From the NCBI RefSeq assembly GCF_013366805.1, contig NZ_WQMO01000004.1:1-62772 (forward strand): a DNA stretch of 62,772 nucleotides. Reading direction: 5' to 3'. A program made the position numbers and the translations under genes. Below are positions 1-11,734 of this stretch, one piece after another. The first letter of the stretch is position 1, and every line of letters begins with the position of its first letter. This DNA is from Wolbachia endosymbiont of Litomosoides brasiliensis (GTDB lineage: Bacteria > Pseudomonadota > Alphaproteobacteria > Rickettsiales > Anaplasmataceae). The notes under the pieces were generated by a model. The model was given only the letters and a program-made list of their open reading frames with translations, had not been told where the DNA came from and made no database searches.

Positions 1-145
1 AGAACGTCTTGCGCAATAAGGTCTATAAATACAATTACTTTGCTTGGGAGTGCTTCGTGCAAATTCATTAACTCTCTTTTTCACTCCGAATTAAACAACT
101 CCGCAATATCACTTATTTAACCTACTAACAATGAGAATCAGTATA
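1..145 (+). mobile_element. IS630-type element remnant, 3' end
   Basis: This is the last part of the repeat family that recurs through the window. It runs from the region encoding the transposase C-terminus to the right terminal repeat ending near 145. The window therefore opens inside an element whose 5' part lies upstream. Compared with the other copies it carries several substitutions and small indels, so no transposase can be made from it. Confidence 0.85.
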
Positions 146-640
146 AGCAGCCAAATGTCATACTTGCAGCAAAAAGTAGACTATAGTTTAGTTTACATCC
201 ATCAGGCAATACAATTCTTCTGGTGTATTCCTACTACCATTTCAAAACCCATCGCAATTTTAAATTAGTATCTTCAGATCTTAGTTTTAAATTTACCCAT
301 GCTAGCAAGAAACTAACTATAATATCTGCCACTCAGGTAAAATTCTTTTGTTTCACTTGTATCAAACTGTTGTGGCAACAACAAAGTAAGGATTATTATT
401 ACTAATGTTTTTTTATTAATTATTAATATTTAACTACTAAATAAGTTATATCTATCCTGCTATTAGCTAAACAAATAAGGAACTTACAAAGTTGCTCAAA
501 GCACAGTTACAGGCAATAAAACAATTTGTTTTTTCACCTTTAAGAGTGGCATTAGTCTAACATTGATTAATTAAAAATTGTTTAATATAACCCATATGGG
601 AAAGAGTAAAAAAATGGAAGGTATACTGTAGAGAGCACAT
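146..640. other. Gene-free interval between IS remnant and ftsH
   Basis: About 495 bases of AT-rich sequence with no coding frame that I can match to a family on either strand. A 60-codon open frame at 223-405 has no recognisable sequence, is not preceded by a ribosome binding site, and is probably chance. The segment next to 640 lies downstream of ftsH, and I see no strong terminator hairpin there. Confidence 0.5.
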
Positions 641-2470
641 TTAGAGAGAAGATTTTCTTACTTTTTCTCTGCTTCCGTTGTCACCCCTAACAATCTTTTT
701 CCCGCTTAGTACATCTTTGATTTCATCCCCTGTTAAAGTCTCAAACTCCAGCAGGTTTTCAGCAACAAGTTCCAAATCCTTGCGACGTTTAGTTAAGATA
801 TCCTTTGCCTTTCCATAACATGAAGATACAACTCGTTTTATTTCTTCATCTATAAGTTTCAAAGTGTCCTCAGAAATTATTTCAGAACTATGTACATTTT
901 GTTCACGATTATGATATATCGGTCCTATTTTGTCGCTCATGCCCCATTTCATTACCATAGCACGTGATAAATCAGACGCCTGTTTTATATCTGAAGATGC
1001 ACCGCTTGTAATTTTATCATAACCAAAAATTAGCTCTTCTGCCACTCTTCCACCCATGGCAACAGTTATATCTGCTATCATCTTTTCTCTTGTATGTGAC
1101 ACTCTATCTGTTTCTGGCAACCTCATAACTAAGCCTAGAGCTCTACCTCTTGGAATAATAGTTGCCTTGTGTATCGGATCTGAGGCAGGCATGTTAACAG
1201 CAACTATTGCATGACCGGCTTCATGGTATGCAGTAAGCTTTTTTTCCTCCTCTGTCATCATTAGAGACCGTCTTTCCACACCCATCATCACCTTATCGCG
1301 TGCATATTCGAAGTCATCCATAGTAACAATCTTCTTATTTCTTCTCGCAGCAATGAGCGCAGATTCATTCACTAAATTTGCTAGATCAGCTCCCGAAAAA
1401 CCAGGTGTTCCTCTTGCAACTATTTTCACATTTACATCTGGCGCTATTGATATTTTCTTTATATGTGTACTTAATATCCTCTCACGCCCATTTATATCAG
1501 GCAAAGAAATAGTAATCTGTCGGTCAAAACGACCAGGCCTAAGCAGTGCTGGGTCTAAAACATCCGGACGGTTAGTCGCAGCAACTATTATCACACCTTC
1601 ATTAGACTCAAAGCCATCCATTTCAACTAATAACTGATTTAACGTTTGCTCTCGCTCATCATTACCACCACCAAGACCAATGCCACGATGTCTACCCACT
1701 GCATCTATTTCATCTATAAAAATTATACAAGGAGCATTTTTCTTGCCTTGATCAAACATATCACGAACACGACTTGCACCAACGCCAACAAACATTTCGA
1801 CAAAATCAGATCCAGAAATGCTAAAAAACGGCACATTAGCTTCACCTGCAATTGCACGAGCAAGCAGGGTTTTACCAGTCCCAGGGGAGCCAATCAAAAG
1901 ACACCCTTTTGGTATTTTTCCGCCTAACACTTGAAATTTTTGCCTCTGTTTAAGAAAGTCAACAATTTCTATCAACTCTTCTTTTGCTTCATCAATCCCA
2001 GCAACATCATCAAACGTCACTTTCTTTCCACTAGTCATGAGCCTAGCTTTTGATTTGCCAAAGCTTATAGTTCTGTTGCCTCCTGCTTGCGTTTGTTTTA
2101 AAAGGAACAGCAATAAGCCAATAAAGATAAACGTTGGAATCCATTGGATAAGTAACCCACCAATTATGCTCATTGCAGAATCCCCAGTTGAAAAGGAGAA
2201 TTTCACTTTTTTATCATGCAAGCTCTTTATTAAGTCACTATATATAATACCACTTGAATTAAAGCTTGATCCATCCCTAAACTTGCCTTCAATGCTCTGG
2301 TTCTTTATAACAATTTTTTCTACATCATTGTCTTCTAGTTTAGTTAAAAATTCTGAAAAAGGTATAGTTGTTTTACTCTTACCTATATTTCCGCTAAACT
2401 GAATATAAGCAACAGAAATAAGCACAATAATTACTAACCAAATCAATAAGCCTTCTAAAAATTTCTTCAT
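641..2470 (-). CDS. ftsH: ATP-dependent zinc metalloprotease FtsH
   Basis: Membrane-anchored AAA+ protease that degrades misfolded membrane proteins and short-lived regulators at the inner membrane. Two hydrophobic segments are visible, near residues 5-24 and 102-124, with the periplasmic domain between them. The AAA module follows, with Walker A GSPGTGKT at 194-201, Walker B ending in FIDE near 251-254, and the second region of homology with RPGRFD near 311-316. The peptidase zinc motif HEAGH is at 416-420. The 609-residue length is normal for the family (E. coli about 644), so it should be active. It lies 12 bases downstream of tilS on the same strand, a pairing common in bacteria, and the two are probably cotranscribed. 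Confidence 0.97.
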   Translation of the reverse strand: MKKFLEGLLIWLVIIVLISVAYIQFSGNIGKSKTTIPFSEFLTKLEDNDVEKIVIKNQSIEGKFRDGSSFNSSGIIYSDLIKSLHDKKVKFSFSTGDSAMSIIGGLLIQWIPTFIFIGLLLFLLKQTQAGGNRTISFGKSKARLMTSGKKVTFDDVAGIDEAKEELIEIVDFLKQRQKFQVLGGKIPKGCLLIGSPGTGKTLLARAIAGEANVPFFSISGSDFVEMFVGVGASRVRDMFDQGKKNAPCIIFIDEIDAVGRHRGIGLGGGNDEREQTLNQLLVEMDGFESNEGVIIVAATNRPDVLDPALLRPGRFDRQITISLPDINGRERILSTHIKKISIAPDVNVKIVARGTPGFSGADLANLVNESALIAARRNKKIVTMDDFEYARDKVMMGVERRSLMMTEEEKKLTAYHEAGHAIVAVNMPASDPIHKATIIPRGRALGLVMRLPETDRVSHTREKMIADITVAMGGRVAEELIFGYDKITSGASSDIKQASDLSRAMVMKWGMSDKIGPIYHNREQNVHSSEIISEDTLKLIDEEIKRVVSSCYGKAKDILTKRRKDLELVAENLLEFETLTGDEIKDVLSGKKIVRGDNGSREKVRKSSL

Positions 2471-2482
2471 TGTTACTTCTAA

Positions 2483-3781
2483 CTAAATACCAGTTAATAT
2501 TACCAAATTTTGTTTTACTGTACTATTAATAATGCATTGAACCTCACCACCATCAATGTTTTTTCCATTATGATTTAGGTGAGGATAAGCTAACACTTTT
2601 CCATCTTTTAACACTACAGGCAAAGAATAAAAAACTTCAGGGCAGCAATTATAATCCTTTAAAAATTTAGGAATCTTCTGTGTCTTTTTTAGCGGAGTAA
2701 TAGTTACTGAACATTCCTGATCTCCAAGTATCGTACAGCTAAATCTATTATCCCACTCAATAGGACCATTTAATGGCAAACTTACAGATATTTCCTGTAT
2801 CTTTGACGATTCTCTAATTATCAAAATACTCTCTCCGCATTTCCTTATTTTACATTCAGAAAGTGTACAATGAACATCGTTATCCTTTCGCAGTACTTTA
2901 TTAAATATGGCAATAAGACTGTTATACCTTGGTTTATAGCGTTTGTTACTGATTACCATTATAGAGTAAAGAAGAAGCCTCAAGCTTATTTCTTCTGGCA
3001 ATTTATAAAATTCACTTAGTTTAATTTCGATATAACCAAGGTCATGAATGTTAACACAATCATTGAATGCGAGGCATGTGTAGTATATCAATGCTTTCAT
3101 GGCTCTTTTCATATGAAGAGTTGTGAGACATATTCGTTCCGTTAAAATCTCTCGATCATCACTTACTTTAAGTAAGTTGCGGTATAACGTGCGCCTATAT
3201 TTTAAATCCTGGTTACTTCTATCTTCAACCCACTTCAGCTGATAAAAGTCAGCGTATTTTTTTATTCTACTACGGCTAAAACTTAATAATGGTCTCAATA
3301 TGCAAACTCCATTTAAAGAGGATTTATAGTCCATAGATGACAGTCCATCCAGGCCACTACCACGCTCAAGTCTCAGTAGAAAAGTCTCTGCTTGATCATC
3401 TTTATGATGCGCAGTAAATAGGTGCTTAACATTGTTATTTTTGCACCATTTCGTTAACAGCTCGTACCGCGCTTTTCGTGCCTGCGATTGAATATTACCT
3501 TTGATATTCTGCTTCTCCCAGTTTAATATGAACGATTCTTTTGCTCCAAGTTCCTTTGCATAATTTACAACAAATTCAACTTCTTCCTGAGATTCTGGAC
3601 GCAATCCGTGATTTACTGCTAATGCTATAGGGAGTAGACACTGTCTTTTTTTTGCCCAACTGATTATTAAATGCAATAAAGCTATACTATCTATACCACC
3701 CGATACTGCAACCGCAACTTTATTGTTATAGATAGCAAAACCGTCTATTACATCTTGAAGTAACGACTCTAATTCCATCAT
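2483..3781 (-). CDS. tilS: tRNA(Ile)-lysidine synthase TilS
   Basis: Converts C34 of tRNA-Ile(CAU) to lysidine using ATP and lysine, so that the tRNA reads AUA; this is essential in an AT-rich genome. The N-type ATP pyrophosphatase loop SGGIDS lies near residues 28-33, followed by the conserved GLRPES segment and the HHKDDQAET motif around residues 125-133. The 432-residue length matches full-length E. coli-type enzymes that have the C-terminal tRNA-binding domains. Either of two consecutive Met codons could be the start. A palindromic repeat lies immediately upstream (see that entry). ftsH follows after 12 bases. Confidence 0.95.
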   Translation of the reverse strand: MMELESLLQDVIDGFAIYNNKVAVAVSGGIDSIALLHLIISWAKKRQCLLPIALAVNHGLRPESQEEVEFVVNYAKELGAKESFILNWEKQNIKGNIQSQARKARYELLTKWCKNNNVKHLFTAHHKDDQAETFLLRLERGSGLDGLSSMDYKSSLNGVCILRPLLSFSRSRIKKYADFYQLKWVEDRSNQDLKYRRTLYRNLLKVSDDREILTERICLTTLHMKRAMKALIYYTCLAFNDCVNIHDLGYIEIKLSEFYKLPEEISLRLLLYSIMVISNKRYKPRYNSLIAIFNKVLRKDNDVHCTLSECKIRKCGESILIIRESSKIQEISVSLPLNGPIEWDNRFSCTILGDQECSVTITPLKKTQKIPKFLKDYNCCPEVFYSLPVVLKDGKVLAYPHLNHNGKNIDGGEVQCIINSTVKQNLVILTGI

Positions 3782-3840
3782 TCCACTACTTGTAAGCTGG
3801 ATCTTACGTTGAGATACCGCGATGAATCGCGGTATGACAG
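3782..3840. repeat. Wolbachia palindromic repeat in the tilS leader
   Basis: A perfect 9-bp stem (ATACCGCGA paired with TCGCGGTAT, loop TGAA) occupies 3814-3835 and ends with a GTATGACA-type terminus. It begins one base upstream of the tilS start codon and lies between pal and tilS, so a transcript running in from pal would carry it in the tilS leader. A degenerate copy of the same repeat is at 8923-8983. The sequence type matches the short palindromic repeats known from Wolbachia genomes. Confidence 0.75.
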
Positions 3841-3866
3841 AACTGCACTAGCCGTAATTAAAAAAA

Positions 3867-4346
3867 CTACCTTTTCATTCTAGAAAATGAAAACTCTACC
3901 CTACGATTTTTAGCATGCTCTTTTTCATATTTAGAGTTCTTAGAATCATCTGCTACATAAACCAAAGGTTCAGTTTCACCCTTAGAAGCAGTTTTTATTC
4001 TATTTTCTAAGTAAGGTGTACAACTAACCATAAATTTTTTAGCCGCGTCTGCTCTTCTAGCACCTAGCGCAATGTTATATTCATAAGAACCACGATTATC
4101 AGTATGACCAATCAAAGTAACTCTCACATTAGGATCATTTTGCAACATTTCCACCACATCAAGCAATACATTTGCACCTGTTTCACTGATATTAGATTTA
4201 TTATAATCAAAGAAAACCCTTTTTTCTTTCATCTGTTTTACAACAAAGTTCACTTTATTTGTTGTATTCACCTCCTTTTTTTGGCAAGAACTTATACCAG
4301 TAAACAGTAAACAAAAACAGCACATTGCAACCAACTTACTCCACAT
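3867..4346 (-). CDS. pal: Peptidoglycan-associated lipoprotein (Pal), OmpA-like
   Basis: Outer-membrane lipoprotein that would tie the outer membrane to peptidoglycan and to the Tol system. The N-terminus is a lipoprotein signal peptide with lipobox ISSC, placing the acylated Cys at residue 21. The rest is an OmpA-like domain with the FDYNKS start, GHTDNRGSYEYN (the D of the TDN motif binds diaminopimelate), and the C-terminal NRRVEF strand. The 159-residue length is typical. The coding region is divergent from the M32-like gene at 4616, with about 270 bases between them. Pal is a well-known Wolbachia lipoprotein and a TLR2 ligand in related strains (family knowledge). Confidence 0.95.
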   Translation of the reverse strand: MWSKLVAMCCFCLLFTGISSCQKKEVNTTNKVNFVVKQMKEKRVFFDYNKSNISETGANVLLDVVEMLQNDPNVRVTLIGHTDNRGSYEYNIALGARRADAAKKFMVSCTPYLENRIKTASKGETEPLVYVADDSKNSKYEKEHAKNRRVEFSFSRMKR

Positions 4347-4615
4347 TACTAAACCTCCATAAATTTTAAATACAGTGCGTAACTTTAATTTTTAGTAGTT
4401 AATAGTTTCTCTATATTGCAATATAGTCAAGAAAAATAAAATACTAAACACTTTTTCTACAGTCTTACAATTAATTTTCTAATAAAATGCTAGGTTTTGG
4501 TAGAAAAATCCGGGAAGGTACAATTTTTTATTGTGATTTAAGTAAATATACTTTTAACTTTATTATTAATCTATTACGATATTAAACAGATATTTTCTAA
4601 AAAAGATGAACAAAT

Positions 4616-6043
4616 ATGAAATCTTACAAGTTTCTAGAAGAAGTATTACATAGGTTAAAGAATATTGAGAATACGCTAAAAGTACTAGATCAAAGTCAAC
4701 TAAACGTAGAGGATAAAGTTGAACAAATGGGTCTTCTAGAAGAAATTAGACATGAAGTTATCTCTCACGACATAATAAAAGAGTCACTAGCAGAAGCAGG
4801 CGCTCCTAGCAGCAAAAAGAAAGGTGATAGTTGGCAGCTAAAGTTAATAGAGAGGATGCATAAAAGTAACAGTGCTATTCCCATTGATTTAGTAAAATCC
4901 CTATCCAAAGCTAAAATTGAGTGCCAAAATTTATGGAGGCTATCTCAATCTGAACCCAGTAGCTTAGAAAAGCTAAAAGAACGCTTTGCTGACTTAGTCA
5001 AACTTATTCGTGGAGTAGCTTCAATAAAATCGCAGCAACTAAAATGTTCAAAATATGATTCACTACTTGCTGACTATGACTCTGATATCACAGAAAAGGA
5101 TATAAAAGAAATATTTTCTAAGCTAGGCAAATTTTTTAGCGACAATATAGATAGAATAATTGAAAAGCAGAAGAAAGACAAGACTACTAATATACAGAAG
5201 ATTGCTACTCAAAAGCAGATTGAACTTGGCTCGTTATGTTTACAGCAAATAAGTGTTACGTCACATCATACTTTTTATCACTACCCTATAGATTATGATG
5301 AATCTGATTTTTGTTACGGTTTGTTTTTACTTTTACGGTTCAGTGGTCATGAAATTTATCAAAGATGTTTAGCACAAAACTCTATAAGTAGCTCATTTAC
5401 AAAACACGTTATGTGTGAAGCTCAAGGATTATTCATGGAAAGAATGATTGGAACATCAAGAGAATTTATCAAGTTTATTCAACCGCATATAAAAGAGAAG
5501 CTTACTATAAAAGGCAAAGTTAATGCAAAGATCAATAATATTGATAACCTGTACTTGATTTTCAACAAAGTGAATCTTTCCTCTCCTTTAAAGAAGGCAG
5601 ATGAATTTAGCCTGTTAGCCCACATCATGTTGAGAACCAAGTTAGAACAGGATATAATAAATGGTACGCTAGAGGTCAAAGACTTGCATGACGCATGGCT
5701 AGGAGGTATGGAACATTATAAAATCCCGGTAAAAGCTAAAAATGAACTAGACACTTATTTTCAAGATGAGTATTGGGTGAGCGGAACCATAGGCTATTTC
5801 CCCATTAAAATTATAGCCTTAATTATTGCTGTACAGATTTTTTCTTTCATAAAAAAAAATCATTACGAGTTTTTGGGTGCTATAATAAAGGGAAATTTCG
5901 GGTTACTCATTGGTTGGTTATCTCAAAATGTATGCAGTGCAAGGTGTGGTTTTTTGGATCTGCTGAGAAAAGTAACAGGCAAAGGTTTAGATGTTGAATG
6001 CTGTACTAGCTACCTGTCTGAAAAGTATGATTTATCTCAATAA
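4616..6043 (+). CDS. M32 (carboxypeptidase Taq) family protein, catalytic motif lost
   Basis: A 475-residue protein whose C-terminal two thirds follow the M32 metallocarboxypeptidase pattern. It has the TSHHTFYH and YDESDF region (family: SPHPF and YDENDF), the helix that should hold HExxH, the second zinc-ligand helix ending in GTSREF, then LHDAWLGGM and the GTIGYFP segment. The family's HE-x-x-H reads Arg241-Phe242-Ser-Gly-His245, so the first zinc His and the catalytic Glu are absent. The following HESQ reads Cys267-Glu268-Ala-Gln270. The frame is open along its whole length, so it is probably a pseudoenzyme and not a random ruin. It lies 21 bases upstream of mreB on the same strand. Family assignment is by eye from these blocks; inactivity is inferred. 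Confidence 0.75.
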   Translation: MKSYKFLEEVLHRLKNIENTLKVLDQSQLNVEDKVEQMGLLEEIRHEVISHDIIKESLAEAGAPSSKKKGDSWQLKLIERMHKSNSAIPIDLVKSLSKAKIECQNLWRLSQSEPSSLEKLKERFADLVKLIRGVASIKSQQLKCSKYDSLLADYDSDITEKDIKEIFSKLGKFFSDNIDRIIEKQKKDKTTNIQKIATQKQIELGSLCLQQISVTSHHTFYHYPIDYDESDFCYGLFLLLRFSGHEIYQRCLAQNSISSSFTKHVMCEAQGLFMERMIGTSREFIKFIQPHIKEKLTIKGKVNAKINNIDNLYLIFNKVNLSSPLKKADEFSLLAHIMLRTKLEQDIINGTLEVKDLHDAWLGGMEHYKIPVKAKNELDTYFQDEYWVSGTIGYFPIKIIALIIAVQIFSFIKKNHYEFLGAIIKGNFGLLIGWLSQNVCSARCGFLDLLRKVTGKGLDVECCTSYLSEKYDLSQ

Positions 6044-7141
<1,098 letters not shown>

Positions 7142-7227
7142 GTATAATAACTGTTTTGAAGGCAGTTTATTGAATTTTTTCGATGGAATTGTGCAATATA
7201 AATTAGATTACAGTAACTAATTAGCTA

Positions 7228-7663
7228 TCACTATAGGTCAAATAAGTGACATTGCAGAGTTGTTTAATTACGGAGTAAGAAAGAGAGGTAATAAATTTGC
7301 ACAAAGCGCTCTCAAGCAAAGCAATTGTATTATAGACTTTATTGTGCAAAATGTCCTGTTTTATACTTTATATGCAACCAAAGTCTCTCAATAAGACGGA
7401 GCTCTGGTGAGCATGGTAGCAGGTATATAATCTCGATATTTTTAGGTACCTTTAAATTTTTTGACCTATGTCAACTAGCACAGTTCATGACAAGAAAGGC
7501 TTCCCATGTTCTTAAATGTTGCAACATTTATTCAAGAAATATATTCATACAATCAATGTTGACATCCGGTGCAAATAAGCTAGAACTCTTTCCATTTCTG
7601 AGATTAACTGCACTGTAGAGATAAAATTTTTGTCTACCTAATTTTACTTTAACCCGTGTTCTA
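7228..7663 (-). mobile_element. IS630-type remnant, 3' half, split by a second copy
   Basis: Minus-strand copy of the family's 3' half: right end near 7228, then the PPYSPELNPIERLW-coding segment, the DCASWHK-coding segment and onward to a TA at 7662-7663. There the opposite-strand copy at 7664-8770 begins. The central 7307-7610 is almost identical to 8375-8677 read in reverse (one indel and one substitution seen by eye), while the sequence on both sides differs more. The right terminal repeat itself has diverged. Confidence 0.85.
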
Positions 7664-8770
7664 ACACCAACTCCCACTGCACAAGGAACGGATAGATAAT
7701 AATAGAAAAGAAGCCGTATTGAAGTAAATAAAACAGCAAGGTTTAAATGGTGTTGAAATCAAAATTATTAGGTGAAAAAATCGCGGAATCAGCGAAAGAA
7801 ATGCTGAAGACAGTGTAAAACACGCATATGTTGGTTGCAAAAAAACTAAATGCTGTAATTGCAGCAAAAAAGCACAGCATAACAGCCATAGCAAAAATAT
7901 GTTGCACTTCAAGAATATGCACTAACTGCATGGACAAAGCACCTAAAATTTAGAAGAGAAAAAATTGTTTACTTTCTCTCAACGTCATAGAAAAACCAGA
8001 CTGAATCAGAGACAATTTGAACAAGTTGAAGTATGGCTATAAAAAAAACTAATACTACCATCAAAGAAATGGGGATAAGAATCTAGAAAAATTTGGCTTG
8101 AACGCCAGTAAGTCCATAGCACACCGTAATATACAAAAAATGAAGTTTTCATATACTACGCCAAGCCCAATTCACAATGAACAAGACAAAGGTAGATAGG
8201 AAGAGTTTAAAAAAAACTTAATTAGACTATTAGTAAGCACCCAAACAAGAGTTATTTTTCTTTAATGAATCGCAGTTTGGCATACACTCGAAAGTCGGAC
8301 ACGGATATTTAAAAATGGCGTTAGAACATAGGTTAAAGTAAAACCAGGCAAACAAAATTTTTATCTCTATAGTACAGTTAATCTCAGAAATGGAAAGAGT
8401 TCTAGCTTATTTGCACCGGATGTCAACATTGATTGTATGAATATATTTCTTGAATAAATGTTGCAACATTTAAGAACATGGGAAGCCTTTCTTGTCATGA
8501 ACTGTGCTAGTTGACATAGGTCAAAAATTTAAAGGTACCTAAAAATATCGAGATTATATACCTGCTACCATGCTCACCAGAGCTCCGTCTTATTGAGAGA
8601 CTTTGGTTGCATATAAAGCATAAAACAGGACATTTTGCACAATAAAGTCTATAATACAATTGCTTTGCTTGAGAGCGTTTTGTGCAAATTTGTCACCTCT
8701 CTTTCTCACTCCGCAATTAAACAACTCTGCAATGTCACTTATTTACCCCACTACCAATGAGAATTGGTAT
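7664..8770 (+). mobile_element. IS630-type element, full length, transposase degenerate
   Basis: Both terminal repeats are present (left consensus ATACCAATTCCCACTGT, right end as its inverse) and TA lies on each side (7662-7663 and 8771-8772), the IS630 target duplication. Reading through the frameshifts gives an IS630 DDE transposase: a helix-turn-helix N-terminal part, FFDES, MDCASWHKS-like and LPPYSPELNPIE signatures. Multiple frameshifts and stops leave no frame longer than about 100 codons. It lies inside an opposite-strand copy (7228-7663 and 8771-8833). Confidence 0.85.
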
Positions 8771-8833
8771 TACTTCAGTATGGCTTCTTTTCCACTATTG
8801 TCTATCCGTTCTTCATAAAGTGGGAATTGGTAT
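8771..8833 (-). mobile_element. IS630-type remnant, 5' tip only
   Basis: About 63 bases equal to the reverse complement of the family's left end, finishing with GGAATTGGTAT. It is the other end of the minus-strand copy interrupted at 7663, but roughly 600 bases of that copy's 5' part are missing. Confidence 0.8.
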
Positions 8834-9523
8834 AAAAACTTAAATTAAGGAGTTTCTTCCTAGTTTAGCAGATTTCTTCTATTCAGTGCTATTTAGTAAA
8901 TTTCTCAAATATTTGTAGCTACCGTCATCCCGCTGCTTGTTAGCAGAATCTAGAGATACTGCAAATAAATCGTGGTATGATGAATTGGTCCAACATGTGA
9001 CCAGGAAGAATAAGGTGTAAACCCAAGAGCATTGAAGCAGCAATGGTTGGTATCCTGAAAGTAATTAACACTGAAACCCTATTGTTTGTCTTAAGTCAAT
9101 TCTGAAGAGACTAAAGATTATATGTACCAAAATCACTACTCTATTACTATAAACACAGTTGCCACCTTACATTTTTGAACTATTTCTCATACTAATTGTC
9201 AACTACCTCATTAAGAAAATGAAAAATATTTCTCTTGCCTTCAAGAAATTTGTTATATTGGTTGTGGTTACTGGATTTCATTTTTACTAGCACATTTTTT
9301 TAAGTAGTTAAATGGTCATTTATAATGAACTCTATCAGCAACCACACTAAGTTTCTTAGCTACTATGCAACAAAGCCATGTCAATATCAGTTACTCTGAT
9401 AACAATAGAAAGTTGCAATTACCCAAGCAGCTAACACTGGGATTTAGTTTTTTTACACTGAACCCCATCATAGGATAAAGAGGAGCAAAATTTACCTATT
9501 TACTACATTTATTTATAAGTTAT
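8834..9523. other. Gene-free interval upstream of mnmA
   Basis: No supported gene. It contains a degenerate palindromic repeat (8923-8983). A possible decayed start at 9219 encodes a short hydrophobic N-terminus of about 23 residues (MKNISLAFKKF followed by a hydrophobic run) and stops at once, probably the remains of a membrane or exported protein. A stretch of about 24 bases at 8897-8920 resembles 50913-50936. Nothing else could be assigned. Confidence 0.45.
8923..8983. repeat. Degenerate Wolbachia palindromic repeat
   Basis: Begins GTCATCCCGCTGCTTGTTAG and ends CGTGGTATGATG; the inner ATACTGCAAATAAATCGTGGTAT is a damaged version of the perfect hairpin at 3814-3835. It sits in a gene-free interval. 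Confidence 0.65.
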
Positions 9524-10636
9524 ATGCTAAAAGAATTTAAAATTGAACCTCTATTAAAAGATAAAGCTCCACATCAAACCAAGGCTGTGGTCGCAATGTC
9601 CGGTGGAGTAGACAGCTCCGTTGCTGCAGTGTTGCTACATCACCTTGGGTATCAAGTAATTGGTGTGACTCTTCAACTATATGGCACTAATGGCAACGCT
9701 AATGCAAGAAAAGGTGCATGCTGCGCTGGACAAGATATTTACGATGCCAAGCGTGTAGCTGAAAGTACTGGATTTTCCCATTATATCTTAAATTATGAAA
9801 AAATATTCAAAAAGGAAGTGATAGAGAACTTTGCGCAAACCTATATGCAGGGAAAAACTCCTATACCATGCATAAAATGTAACCAAACAGTAAAGTTCCG
9901 TGATTTATTACAAGTCACAAAAAATCTCAGTGCAGACGTCTTAATTACAGGACACTACGTGAGAAGATTAGAAAAAAATGGCGAAGTAAAGTTGTATAGA
10001 GGCATAGATAAAAGTAAAGACCAAAGCTATTTTCTGTTTACCATAACAAAGGAGCAGTTGGAGCTTTTGAGGTTTCCACTTGGCAGATTCTGTAAGTACG
10101 ATGTGAGGAAATTAGCAAAGTACTTTGATTTGTCAATTTTTGAGAAGCCAGATAGTCAAGATATATGCTTTGTTTCTGAAAGCTATAGCAAGACAATAGC
10201 TAAGCTAGCTCCACAATCTGTACAGAAAGGCAAAATTGTAGATGTAAATGGAAAAGTACTAGGCGAGCATAATGGTATAGTAAATTTTACAGTAGGACAA
10301 AGAAAAGGTTTGGGCATTGCACACAGTGAACCTCTTTATGTTGTAAGAATCAACACACAAAACAATGAAATAGTAGTAGGACCGGTTAACGCACTAATGC
10401 AAAGGAAAATATTGATCAAGGAGCTGAATTGGTTAGAACAACCAAAGGAAGGTATGGAAGTAACTGTGAAGCTCCGTTCATCACACTCGGGAAGTTTGGC
10501 AACAATATACCCAGTCAGAGAACGAAATAAAGCTCATATCATTTTAAACGACGATTACTTTGGCATTAGTCCTGGCCAAGCCTGCGTAGTATATAAAGAT
10601 GAGCAAGTTATCGGCGGTGGCTGGATATGTTCTTAA
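9524..10636 (+). CDS. mnmA: tRNA-specific 2-thiouridylase MnmA
   Basis: Uses ATP and relayed sulfur to make 2-thiouridine at U34 of tRNAs for Lys, Glu and Gln. The PP-loop SGGVDSSVAA lies near residues 26-35, the first catalytic Cys is in PCIKCNQ (about residues 117-123), and the second is in the SQDICFV segment. The C-terminal barrel is marked by VGQRKGLG and GGGWI at the end. The 370-residue length is normal. It is monocistronic, with IS remnants on both sides. Confidence 0.96.
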   Translation: MLKEFKIEPLLKDKAPHQTKAVVAMSGGVDSSVAAVLLHHLGYQVIGVTLQLYGTNGNANARKGACCAGQDIYDAKRVAESTGFSHYILNYEKIFKKEVIENFAQTYMQGKTPIPCIKCNQTVKFRDLLQVTKNLSADVLITGHYVRRLEKNGEVKLYRGIDKSKDQSYFLFTITKEQLELLRFPLGRFCKYDVRKLAKYFDLSIFEKPDSQDICFVSESYSKTIAKLAPQSVQKGKIVDVNGKVLGEHNGIVNFTVGQRKGLGIAHSEPLYVVRINTQNNEIVVGPVNALMQRKILIKELNWLEQPKEGMEVTVKLRSSHSGSLATIYPVRERNKAHIILNDDYFGISPGQACVVYKDEQVIGGGWICS

Positions 10637-10655
10637 TTAGAGGTCCTATAGTGTT

Positions 10656-11723
10656 ATATCAATTCCCACTGTACAAGAAACGGATAGACAATAATGGAAA
10701 AGAGGCCTTGCTGAAGTAAGTAAAATAGCGAGGTTTAAATGGCATTGAAATCAAAATTATTGGGCAAAAAAGTTGTGAAATTAGCAAAAGAAATGCTGAA
10801 GAAAGTGCGAAAAACACATATGTTGCAAAAAAACTAAATGCTGTTAATTGCAGCAAAAAGCACAGTATAACAGCCGTAGCAAAGTTGCATCAAGAACAGC
10901 ACTAACTGCATGGATAAAGTACCTAAAATTTGGAAGAAAAGAAAAATTGCCTACTTCCCATCAATGTCATAAAAAAAACTAGATTGAATCAGAGTCAATT
11001 TGAACAAGTTGAAGTATGGATATAAGAAAACCCTAATATTATCATTAAAGAAATGAGAGTAAAAATCCAGGAAAATTTAGCTTGAATGTCAGCAAATCTA
11101 CAGCACACCCTAATGTGCAAAAAACGAAGTTTTTGTATATTACTCTGAACCCAATTCATGTGAATAAGATAAAGGCAGATAGGAAGGGTTTAAAAAAAAA
11201 CTTAATGAGACTATTAGTAAGCATCCTGAACAAGAGTTATTTTTCCTTGATGAATCATATAATTTAGCACATTCGAAAGTTGGACACGGGTGATTTAAAA
11301 GGGACACTAGAACACAGGTTAAAGTAAAATTAGGTAGACAAAATTTTTATCTCTACAGTGCAGTTAATCCAAAAATAGAGAGAGTTTTAGCTTATTTGTA
11401 CCAAATATCAACACTGATTGTATGAATACATTTCTTGAATAAATGTTGCAATATTTAAGAACACGAGAAGCCTTTCTTGTCATGGATTATGCTAGTTGGC
11501 ATAAATCAAGAAATTTAAAGGTGCCTACTACCTACTTACCGAGCTCAATCTTATTGAGAGGCTCTAGTTGTATATAAACAGAACATTTTGCGTAATAAAG
11601 TCTATAATACAATTGCTTTGCTTGAGAACGCTTTGTGCAAATTTACTACCTTTCTTTCTCACTCCACAATTAAACAACTCTACAACGTCACTTATCTGAC
11701 CCATTAATAATGAGAATTAGCAT
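10656..11723 (+). mobile_element. IS630-type element, full length, degenerate
   Basis: Full-length copy: left terminal repeat just after mnmA, right terminal repeat ending at 11723. The transposase frame is broken by many frameshifts and a deletion of several codons around the PPYSPEL segment. It begins only about 20 bases after the mnmA stop codon. Confidence 0.85.
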
Positions 11724-11734
11724 GAGAACTTACT

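Noticed and set aside
223-405. Plus-strand 60-codon frame before ftsH
   Set aside because: No ribosome binding site and a composition unlike the real genes; probably chance.
1353-2402. Plus-strand frames across ftsH
   Set aside because: Antisense shadows of the well-supported ftsH gene.
7228-8833. Large inverted repeat as an invertible switch or CRISPR-like structure
   Set aside because: Both arms are IS630-type remnants; there is no recombinase gene or regular repeat-spacer pattern.
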